The position numbers were made by a program, and so were the translations under genes. A DNA stretch of 32,883 bases from an uncultured Pedobacter sp. GTDB taxonomy: Bacteria; Bacteroidota; Bacteroidia; Sphingobacteriales; Sphingobacteriaceae. Positions within the stretch are counted from its first letter, which is position 1. Each line of letters opens with the position of its first letter. The notes beneath the pieces are model-generated. The model saw only the letters and a list, made by a program, of their open reading frames with translations. It did not search any database and had not been told where the DNA came from. Where the stretch lies: assembly GCF_946479715.1 (NCBI RefSeq), contig NZ_CAMLHF010000036.1, positions 1-32,883 of the forward strand. Reading direction: 5' to 3'. Below, one piece after another: positions 1-9,100 of the stretch.

Positions 1-3000
1 AGCTCCGGTAATGCATTGGCAAGAGATTTAAATATTACTTATCCTATTGCACAAGGACCTATGACAAGGGTTAGCGACGTTGCGCCTTTTGCTAATGCTG
101 TAGCTGAAGCGGGGGCATTGCCTTTTGTTGCATTATCGCTGTTAAAGGGAGATCGTGCAAAGGAACTGATCAGTGAAACTAAGAGACTTGCAGGAAATAA
201 AACCTGGGGCGTGGGCATATTGGGTTTTGCTCCTCAGGAGCTGCGTGATGAGCAGCTGGAATATATAAAGCAAGAAATGCCTCCTGTAGTGTTAATTGCG
301 GGTGGTAGACCATCGCAAGCGAAAACACTTGAAAAACTGGGTATAAAAACCTTTCTTCACGTGCCATCAGTGTCGCTTCTGGATATGTTTTTAAAGGAAG
401 GTGCCAAACGTTTTGTTTTTGAAGGAAGAGAGTGTGGCGGGCATGTGGGGCCATTGTCTAGTATGGTGCTTTGGGAGAAACAGATTGAGCGCTTATTAAA
501 AGAAGATCAACCGGAACTGATCAGCGTATTTTTTGCTGGCGGAATTCATGATGCTTTATCAACTGCATTTATTGCTATAATGGCAGCGCCGTTAGCAGCA
601 AAAGGCATAAAGGTTGGGGTCTTGATGGGCACTTCATATTTATATACCAGAGAGGCAGTGAGTACAGGGGCTATTCAGGATAAATTCCAGGAACAAGCCA
701 TGATGTCTGGCGATACTGTATTACTGGAAACAGCACCTGGTCACGAAACAAGATGTTTAAATTCTCCGTTTGCTGTATTCTTTAATGAAGAAAAAGAAAA
801 GCTCCAGAAAGAAGGGATGGATAAAAAGGAGATCTGGGCAAAATTGGAAAGCTTAAATGTTGGTCGCCTGCGTATTGCTGCTAAAGGTATTGAACGTATA
901 GGCGATAAGCTGGTAACAATTGATGAAAAGGATCAGTTGGATCTGGGCATGTACATGATTGGGCAAATAGCGGCAATGCGTAATGAGGTTGTTTCTATTT
1001 TAGACTTGCATAAAGATGTTGCTGAAGGCAACTATAAACATATTGAAAACGCAGCATTGTCTGCACTTCCTGAGGCTAACGAAAAATCACTAAATGTTGC
1101 CATAGTAGGAATGGCCTGTATTTTCCCGGGCGCAAAAAACATTGAAGAGTATTGGCGTAATATTATTCTGGGTAACGATTCGGTAACAGAAGTTCCGGAT
1201 GAACGCTGGAATAAAGAGCTGTACTATAATCCCGAATCAACGGAGAATGATATGTCGCATTCTAAATGGGGTGGTTTTATCCCTAAGATTGATTTCGATC
1301 CATTGGAATTTGGAATTCCTCCGCAATCGTTAGCTGCAATTGAGCCAACGCAGTTATTGAGCCTTATGGTAGCCAAACAGGCAATGGAAAATGCCGGTTA
1401 TAGAGATGGTAACTTTAATACAGAGAACGTATCTGTAATAATAGGAGCCGAAGGTGGAAATGACCTTGCTAACAGCTATAGTTTCAGAGGTTTCTTTAAA
1501 CAGGTATTTGGCGACATGCCAGCTGAACTGGACGAACTGCTGCCGAAAACAACAGAGGATTCTTTCCCTGGAATTTTAGCTAATGTGATTTCAGGACGTA
1601 TTACCAACAGGTTAAATCTTGGTGGGCGCAATTATACTGTAGACGCTGCATGCGCTTCATCTTTAGCAGCTATCGATTTGGCCTGTCAGGAATTGTTCCT
1701 GGAGAAATCGGATATGGTGCTTGCTGGTGGCGCTGATTTACACAACGGGATCAATGATTATTTGATGTTCTCGAGTACTCATGCCTTATCCCGCAAGGGA
1801 AGATGTGCAACGTTTGATGCTGAGGCTGACGGCATTGCTTTGGGGGAAGGTGTAGCTATGGTGGTATTGAAAAGGCATGAAGATGCTTTGAGAGATGGTG
1901 ATAGGGTTTATGCTGTAATTCAGGGTATTGGTGGTTCAAGCGACGGGAAAAGTCTTGGTTTAACAGCCCCACGTAAATCTGGCCAGGTTAGGGCGCTTGA
2001 ACGTGCATACGGGCAGGCGGGCATCTCGCCATCAGTTCTTGGACTTGTAGAAGCACATGGAACGGGTACCGTGGTGGGCGACAGAACCGAGCTTAGCGCT
2101 TTAACTGATATGTTAAATGAATCAGGCGCAAGGGCAAGTCAAACTCATCTGGGATCAGTAAAAACCCAGATAGGCCACACCAAATGTGCTGCAGGCTTAG
2201 CGGGCTTAATAAAAGCTACTTTATCTGTTTATCATGGCGTAAAACCGCCAACCATTAACTTAACAAAACCTAACAGTTATTATAATAGCAGCACAAGCCC
2301 CTTTGCTTTTCATACAGAAGCAGGTTTGTGGATGGAAGATAAACGTTATGCCGGGGTAAGTGCTTTTGGTTTTGGGGGTACTAATTTCCATGCGGTTATT
2401 GAAAGCGATCATAAAGTTTCTGAACAGGCATCTGCATTAACTTCATTGCCATCTGAACTGTTTGTTTTTAGAGGCGACACCTATGACGAAGCCAAAAAGC
2501 AATTAAGTAATGTAAAGGCTTTACTGGATGAAAACGACAATATAGATTTAAAAGACATTGCCTTTAGTTTGGCCATGGGAAATACTAAGCGGATACAATT
2601 AAGTATTGTAGCTGATAGGGTTGAAGACCTGATTATGAAGATTGACCTGGCTTTGTCGGGCGTTGAAAGTAAAGATACCTATATCACTAAAAAGAGAGCC
2701 GGTAAGGTTGCGTTTATGTTCCCTGGACAGGGTAGTCAGCGTATCAATATGGCAAGAGATCTTTTTGTGATATTTCCAGCCATGCGGAAACTGTTAAACA
2801 ACAGGAGTAAATATGAACAAGTCCTTTTCCCTAATGCGGTATTTGATGAGGCTTCTTTAAAAGCTCAGAAAGAAAGAATTAAGGATACCCGTATGGCACA
2901 GCCGCTTTTAGGTATTGTGGATCTGGCAATTGCTAATTTCCTTAAAGATTTGGGTATTGAACCTGATATGGTTGCAGGACATAGCTATGGCGAGTTGCCA

Positions 3001-6000
3001 GCTTTGTGTTTTGCCGGTGCTTTTGATGATGATCAACTGGTGTTTTTAAGTGAACAAAGAGCCAAAGCGATTCTTGATGCTGTAGAAGACGGAGATACGG
3101 GGGCTATGATTGCAGTAACCAGTAAGGAAGATGAGATATTTAAGGTGATTGATGGCATGAAGGATGTTTATGCTGTAAACTATAATTCGCCAACTCAATT
3201 GGTAATTGCAGGCACAACACCTGCAATTAAAAGGCTTGCTGAGATACTTAAAACTGCAAAAATTTCTTTCAGACAATTGGAAGTTGCCTGTGCTTTCCAC
3301 AGTCCGCTGGTTGCTAAATCGAAAGCGATTTATAAGCATGTGTTAGATAAGGTTGAGTTTACAGATCTCAGCTTGCCTGTTTGGTCAAACACGACTGCGG
3401 GGTTATATCCGGCAGGGGCCGAAGCAGTAAAAGAAAGACTTACGGATCATCTAGTAAAGCCTGTGAAATTTGTAGAACAGGTAAAACAGATGTACGAGGA
3501 TGGAGCAAGAATCTTTATTGAGGTTGGGCCTGGAAAAGTGTTAACAGCTCTTGCAAAAGCATGCTTAGGCAGAGATGAGTTGTTGCTTTATGCTGAGGAC
3601 AATAGCCACAATAAGATAACACATTTGCTTTGTACAATTGCTACTTACATAGCCACAGGGCGCGATGTTAAATTGGAGAAATTATTTGACGGTCGTAATG
3701 CCAGGCATTTGAACCTGGATGATCCGGGGCAGTACAAAAAGAGTAAAACAGTTTGGTATGTAAATGGGCAGCATGCGATTCCATCGGTAGGGAAACTACC
3801 TGCTAACGGGGCTTTGCCAATAATGCATCCACTTAAACTAAAAGGAACAGAAGTGAAAACAGAATATATAAATAACCCATCAAATGGGGCAGAACAAATG
3901 ATGCAGGAATACCTGAACAGCATGAAAATGATGATTCAGGCACAACGTGATGTGATGTTAACGTTTTTAGCTCAGCAATCGCCAAATATGCAAATGCCTC
4001 AGCAAATGTATGTTCCTGCGCCGGTTGTAACGCAATCCGAGCCATCGGCCCAGATTGCAGCCATACAACCAGGGGTCGAGATTCAGCCGCTAACAACCGT
4101 TGTAAAACCTGTAGCATTAAAAATTGATGTTAAAGCAGTTTTAATGAGTATTGTAAGTGATAAAACTGGTTATCCTCAGGAAATGCTTGGGATGGAAATG
4201 GACTTGGAGGCTGATTTAAGTATTGATTCTATCAAGCGTATGGAGATTATAGGTTCCTTACGCACTGAATTGGGCGGTTTTAGTAATGCAGATAAAAATG
4301 AAGATGCTTTTATGGAGCAGCTAGCAGGTATTAAAACATTAAATGGTTTGGTGAACTGGATCAATGAAAACACCGCTTCGGCTGCCCCGGCTGTTCCGGT
4401 TACAGAGGAAGTAAGTAGTGTTAAATTTACCCTTGGCGATATTAAATCTGCAATTCTTTCAGTTGTAAGTGATAAAACCGGTTATCCACAGGATATGCTT
4501 GGGATGGATCTTGATCTCGAAGCAGATTTAAGCATAGATTCAATTAAACGAATGGAAATTATTGGCGAGCTGAAGGTAAAGATTGGTTTTAATAAGGGTG
4601 AGGAGAGTGGCGATGATCTAATGGAAAAACTTGCTGCGATTAAGACGCTTAATGGTCTGGTAAATTGGATTTCAGAAATAGAATCTGAAGGCACTGAAAC
4701 CGTTGCTGAGGCTAAAAAGATTATTGAAGAGAGCGCTGTAAATGATAATTATAGCGAATCCTTGTCGAGACTTCGGTTTGAGCTTACTCCTTCGGAGCTT
4801 TTAAATAAAGATACTTCATCATTAAAAGGAGTTCGTTTTGCAGTAACGGATGATGCAGGCTTGCAGGCCGTAGCCATTAAAGAACTATTTGAGGCTCAGG
4901 GTGCAATTGTGGATGTTGTTTCTGCTAACGATAGTTTAAAAGGTTATAAAGGTCTGATTATGCTGAACATGTTCAGTACGCCGGATAAGGCTACCATTAT
5001 TGACAATATTGCAAAGATAAAGGAGCTGGATTTTGAGGAGATGAAATGGGTATATCTAATTTCGGATACAAAGGGGTATATGGACAATGAGTCTGATGCC
5101 GCCATGTTGAGACATTTTCAGGGATACTCAGGCTTATTTAAAAGTTTAGATAAGGAATATGAAAATACCAAATGCAGGGTTGTAAGTTTAACCACAAAAT
5201 CTGCGGCATCAGAAATTGCCAAAATTACCTTGAATGAAGTCTTGAACCCGGATGAACCTTCTGAGGTGATATACGATGGGATTAACAGACAAACACTTGA
5301 ACTTATCCCTTCGCAACTGGTAACCGGATTGGCTGACTCTCATATTCAACTGGATAAAGAAGCTGTTGTATTGGTTCTTGGAGGGGCCCAGGGTATTACC
5401 GCTAAGCTGATGACCCATTTTGCAAAGGATTATCCTTGCAGATATATTTTGGTTGGCCGTTCTCCTGATCCCAGAGCCAATGGATTGGATCAGTTTACTT
5501 TTATGAAAACCAAAGAAGAGATCAGGGCTTATCTGATCAAACAGGGTAATCTTAAAAAACCGGTAGAGATAGAACAGGAAACCAACAAAATCTATAAAAA
5601 CAATCAGATTCTGGAAACTATCGGCTCACTTGAATCAGAAGGCTCTATAGTATCATATGCATCACTTGATTTACGTGACGAAGAAGGCTTAAGCAAATTT
5701 ATTGGCCATGTTTATGAAGAATACGGAAGGATAGATGGGGTAGTTCATGGAGCAGGTTTGCTGGAGGATAAATTGTTCCATGGTAAAACGGTGGAATCCT
5801 TTAGACGTGTTTTTGAAACCAAGGTAACTCCTTTACGTGTGCTCGCAGAGCAACTAAGACCTGAAACTCAGTTTGTCATCTTCTTCTCGAGCATAGCATC
5901 GGTTTACGGAAACCGTGGACAAACAGATTATGCGGCAGCAAACAGCGTAATGGATAGATACGCCTGGGCATTAAAAGCAAAGATAAAAGGTAAGGTGATG

Positions 6001-6177
6001 GCCATAAACTGGGGCCCGTGGAAAGGTGCCGGAATGGTTTCGTCTACACTGGAAAAAGAGTATGAACGCAGAGGAATTTCCATGATACCCTTGCAGGATG
6101 GCATGGAAACATTTGTAAACGAGGTTAAATACGGAAATGAGAGTCAGGTACTCATCATGGCAGGAAGTAACTGGTAG
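1..6177 (+). CDS. PUFA/heterocyst-glycolipid-type polyketide synthase, ER-KS-AT-ACP-ACP-KR (5' end missing)
   Basis: This is an iterative type I synthase that extends and reduces a carbon chain. The frame is open through base 1, so the gene starts upstream; the TTG at 16 is not credible as its start. Residues are counted from base 1. Domains in order: 2-nitropropane-dioxygenase/PfaD-like flavin enoyl reductase (about 1-335; QGPMTRVSD near the edge, GGH with His148); ketosynthase (365-801; Cys551, His686, His726, all present); malonyl-type acyltransferase (900-1195; GQGSQ, GHSYGE with Ser995, Arg1020, His1100); Met/Gln-rich helix and Pro/Ala linker (1300-1370); two acyl carrier domains (phosphopantetheine sites Ser1410 and Ser1514, both in DSIKRMEI); and ketoreductase (1785-2050; GGAQGI, FSSIAS, Tyr1977). 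A degenerate KR-like subdomain precedes the KR. No dehydratase is present; that activity lies in the next gene, 12 nt downstream. The family call is firm; the product is unknown. Confidence 0.93.
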   Translation, partial: SSGNALARDLNITYPIAQGPMTRVSDVAPFANAVAEAGALPFVALSLLKGDRAKELISETKRLAGNKTWGVGILGFAPQELRDEQLEYIKQEMPPVVLIAGGRPSQAKTLEKLGIKTFLHVPSVSLLDMFLKEGAKRFVFEGRECGGHVGPLSSMVLWEKQIERLLKEDQPELISVFFAGGIHDALSTAFIAIMAAPLAAKGIKVGVLMGTSYLYTREAVSTGAIQDKFQEQAMMSGDTVLLETAPGHETRCLNSPFAVFFNEEKEKLQKEGMDKKEIWAKLESLNVGRLRIAAKGIERIGDKLVTIDEKDQLDLGMYMIGQIAAMRNEVVSILDLHKDVAEGNYKHIENAALSALPEANEKSLNVAIVGMACIFPGAKNIEEYWRNIILGNDSVTEVPDERWNKELYYNPESTENDMSHSKWGGFIPKIDFDPLEFGIPPQSLAAIEPTQLLSLMVAKQAMENAGYRDGNFNTENVSVIIGAEGGNDLANSYSFRGFFKQVFGDMPAELDELLPKTTEDSFPGILANVISGRITNRLNLGGRNYTVDAACASSLAAIDLACQELFLEKSDMVLAGGADLHNGINDYLMFSSTHALSRKGRCATFDAEADGIALGEGVAMVVLKRHEDALRDGDRVYAVIQGIGGSSDGKSLGLTAPRKSGQVRALERAYGQAGISPSVLGLVEAHGTGTVVGDRTELSALTDMLNESGARASQTHLGSVKTQIGHTKCAAGLAGLIKATLSVYHGVKPPTINLTKPNSYYNSSTSPFAFHTEAGLWMEDKRYAGVSAFGFGGTNFHAVIESDHKVSEQASALTSLPSELFVFRGDTYDEAKKQLSNVKALLDENDNIDLKDIAFSLAMGNTKRIQLSIVADRVEDLIMKIDLALSGVESKDTYITKKRAGKVAFMFPGQGSQRINMARDLFVIFPAMRKLLNNRSKYEQVLFPNAVFDEASLKAQKERIKDTRMAQPLLGIVDLAIANFLKDLGIEPDMVAGHSYGELPALCFAGAFDDDQLVFLSEQRAKAILDAVEDGDTGAMIAVTSKEDEIFKVIDGMKDVYAVNYNSPTQLVIAGTTPAIKRLAEILKTAKISFRQLEVACAFHSPLVAKSKAIYKHVLDKVEFTDLSLPVWSNTTAGLYPAGAEAVKERLTDHLVKPVKFVEQVKQMYEDGARIFIEVGPGKVLTALAKACLGRDELLLYAEDNSHNKITHLLCTIATYIATGRDVKLEKLFDGRNARHLNLDDPGQYKKSKTVWYVNGQHAIPSVGKLPANGALPIMHPLKLKGTEVKTEYINNPSNGAEQMMQEYLNSMKMMIQAQRDVMLTFLAQQSPNMQMPQQMYVPAPVVTQSEPSAQIAAIQPGVEIQPLTTVVKPVALKIDVKAVLMSIVSDKTGYPQEMLGMEMDLEADLSIDSIKRMEIIGSLRTELGGFSNADKNEDAFMEQLAGIKTLNGLVNWINENTASAAPAVPVTEEVSSVKFTLGDIKSAILSVVSDKTGYPQDMLGMDLDLEADLSIDSIKRMEIIGELKVKIGFNKGEESGDDLMEKLAAIKTLNGLVNWISEIESEGTETVAEAKKIIEESAVNDNYSESLSRLRFELTPSELLNKDTSSLKGVRFAVTDDAGLQAVAIKELFEAQGAIVDVVSANDSLKGYKGLIMLNMFSTPDKATIIDNIAKIKELDFEEMKWVYLISDTKGYMDNESDAAMLRHFQGYSGLFKSLDKEYENTKCRVVSLTTKSAASEIAKITLNEVLNPDEPSEVIYDGINRQTLELIPSQLVTGLADSHIQLDKEAVVLVLGGAQGITAKLMTHFAKDYPCRYILVGRSPDPRANGLDQFTFMKTKEEIRAYLIKQGNLKKPVEIEQETNKIYKNNQILETIGSLESEGSIVSYASLDLRDEEGLSKFIGHVYEEYGRIDGVVHGAGLLEDKLFHGKTVESFRRVFETKVTPLRVLAEQLRPETQFVIFFSSIASVYGNRGQTDYAAANSVMDRYAWALKAKIKGKVMAINWGPWKGAGMVSSTLEKEYERRGISMIPLQDGMETFVNEVKYGNESQVLIMAGSNW
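4130..4680 (+). repeat. Tandem acyl-carrier-domain repeat inside the first synthase
   Basis: Two copies of an ACP-coding unit lie 312 nt (104 residues) apart, with attachment serines encoded at about 4228 and 4540. Protein identity around the serine is nearly complete (DLEADLSIDSIKRMEIIG in both, preceded by SDKTGYPQ), while synonymous bases have diverged. The second copy is therefore an old duplication held by selection rather than an assembly artefact. Tandem ACPs are a hallmark of PUFA synthases. Confidence 0.88.
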
Positions 6178-6189
6178 CCGGAGGGCGTT

Positions 6190-9100
6190 ATGAAAAAAAC
6201 GGATGTAGCTGTAGTAGGAATGTCTTGCATTTTTCCCGGTGCGGGTGATATGGAGACATTCTGGCAAAATATAATTAATAAGGTAGATTCTACGCAGATT
6301 GTTCCTGCCAACAGAATTGATCAGGTACATTTCGAAAAGGGTTCAGCTGGTGTTGATCGCTTTTATTGTAACCGGGGAGGTTTTATCCCCGAGGTGGAGT
6401 TTGATCCAGCAAATTTTGGGATACTTCCGGTAGCTGTTGAAGGTACTGAACCGGATCATTTGTTAACGCTTAGCTTAGTGCAGAAGGCATTAGAAGATGC
6501 AGGGGTGTTTGAAAAAAATGTTTCTCTTGATAAAACAGGCATCATTATAGGTAAGGGCAATTATGCCGGACCAGGGGCTACCCGCGCAATAGAAATTGTG
6601 AGAACAGGAGAACAGATTGCCAGTGTTTTAAAGGATCTGTTACCTCATTTGGCCGAAGAAGAAATAGATAAGGTAAAGAAAGAGTTTCAGGTTCGTAAAG
6701 GTCGTTTTGGTGCTGATACTGCAATGGGGCTTATTCCTAATCTTGTCGCTTCTTTAGTTGCCAACAGGTTAAATCTTGGCGGGGTAGCTTATACTTTAGA
6801 TGCAGCCTGTGCGAGCTCTCTTATTGCCATTGATCATGCTGTGCAGGAGCTGAATAGTAATCGTTGCAATATGGTTATTGCAGGGGGTGTTCATGTTGGC
6901 CAGAATGCATCATTCTGGAGTATTTTTACTCAACTGGGTGCCTTATCCAGAAAAGGAAAGATAGCTCCTTTTGATGAAGGGGCCGACGGATTACTTATTG
7001 GAGAAGGTTGTGGGTTTGTGGTGTTAAAACGCCTTGAAGATGCAATTGCTGATGGCGACAGGATTTATTCAGTATTAAAAGGTATTGGTGTTAGTAGTGA
7101 TGGCAGTGGCACCAGTGTGATGAGCCCTTCGGTAAAAGGACAGATCAAAGCGATTGCCCAGGCCTGGAAAAATGCAGGTGTTGATTTAAAAGATATCGGA
7201 TACATTGAAGCTCATGGTACCGGCACACCATTGGGTGATAAAACTGAGATAGAGACCTTATTGCAATTTTTTGGTAGCGATACTTCGCTGCCAAAGGCAG
7301 GTATTGGAACTGTAAAATCTAATATCGGCCATGCCATGCCTGCTTCGGGTATTGCAGGACTGATAAAAACATCATTGGCATTGTATCACGGTATTATTCC
7401 GCCAACATTGCACTGTGATGTTCCTTTAGCGCAATTAAAAGAAACGAGATTTAGCGCGGTACAAGATCCGCAGAATTGGGAGTCTTCAGGATTACCAAGG
7501 ATTGCGGGGGTAAATGCCTTTGGTTTTGGGGGTATAAATGCACATGTGGTACTTGAAGGTTATGGAGCTAATAAGCCGGAGCCTGCTTCTGTTTTAAAGA
7601 GTACACAAACAGATCAGGTATTGTTAATAGCGCGTCATAGCCATGAAGCTTTACTGGATGCTTTGGAAACCAATGATAAAGATCCTGGTGAGGGCAAATA
7701 TCGCATTGCGGTGTTTGATCCGACTCCCGAGCGAATAAAGAAAGCACTTAAAATTGCGGGTAAAAATAATCCCTGGCGCAATAAACAAGATATATGGTAT
7801 AGTAATGAACCTCTTTTAAGCAACGGAGGGAAAATAGCCTTTGTGTTTCCGGGCCTTGATGGTTTGGCAGGCGGAGAGGTGCTTAGTGTTGCTGAGCATT
7901 TCAATATTGCACATAAGGAGGCTTCGACAGCTGGTGGTTTATTAGATGAAGCTTTGAAAATTCTGGAGAAAAGCAGCATCCTTGATACGGCCATTAAGCA
8001 ATTAGGTGTGCTGCCTGATATGAATGCAGGACATAGTTTAGGTGAATGGCTCGCGGCAAGATCTTCTGAGTTGGCAGAAGAATCATCGGTAATGCAACTG
8101 CTTAACTACCTTAATCCGGAAACATTTGAGTTAAAGGATTCCAGATTTATTGCGGTAGGATGTGGAATTGACAAGCTGCAGCCTATTATAGAAAACATAG
8201 ATCAACTATATCTTTCAAATGATAATTGCCCGCAACAGGTTATTCTTTGCGGAAGTAATACGGCTCTTGATGAGCTGGTGCCAATACTAAGGACCAAGCA
8301 AATCTTTCATCAGATACTGCCTTTTCAATCTGGATTCCATTCTCCTTTTGTGGCCGATAAACTGGATGTTATGTTGGAGGGTATGAAGGATATGCAGTTT
8401 AGAAAAACGAAGTTCCCTTTATGGTCGGCAACTACTTTGGAGCTTTATCCGGAAGGTTTTGAAGCAATAAGACAATTGAGTGTAGAGCATCTGATAAAGC
8501 CTGTTCGCTTTCGTGAACTTACTGAGCGACTTTATAATGAAGGTGCAAGGGTGTTTGTCCAAATTGGGTCGGGTGGTTTAATTGGTTTTATTGATGATAC
8601 TTTGCGCGGTAAAAATTATAGTGCGGTATCCTCAAATGTACCAATCCGTTCTGGTATTGCCCAGTTACAGCGTGTACTTGCTGCATTGTTTGTTGAAGGC
8701 AAGGAAGCAGGAATGCAATTCATGGGATATGATAAGAAAAAAGTGGCTGCCAGAAAAGGTATTGTACTTCAGCTTGGCTTACCTATAATTAATAATATTA
8801 CAAGCATTAAAGCGCTGGCACAAAAACAAGAAAAGACTGCTTATCGCAGAGAGGCCGTTCTGGAGGACTCTGCAGCTTCGCATCCTCTAATGAAAGCATT
8901 TAATGAGAATGTTGAGGAGATGATCGATATTCAATCTGAATTACTTCAATTATTCAAGAATGGGGTTTCTGCTAATCAAACTATAAATGCCCCTGCTCCG
9001 GTTATGAAGGCTTCTGGCCAGAGGGTTCCATTTTCTAAAAAGCTGGATGTTAGCTTAGAGAACTGCCCGTATCTGGTAGATCATTCATTGCTCAGACAAC

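Noticed and set aside
5971..6330. 119-residue antisense reading frame over the synthase junction
   Set aside because: It lies opposite the conserved KR end and KS start of two real genes and its product has no domain-like pattern.
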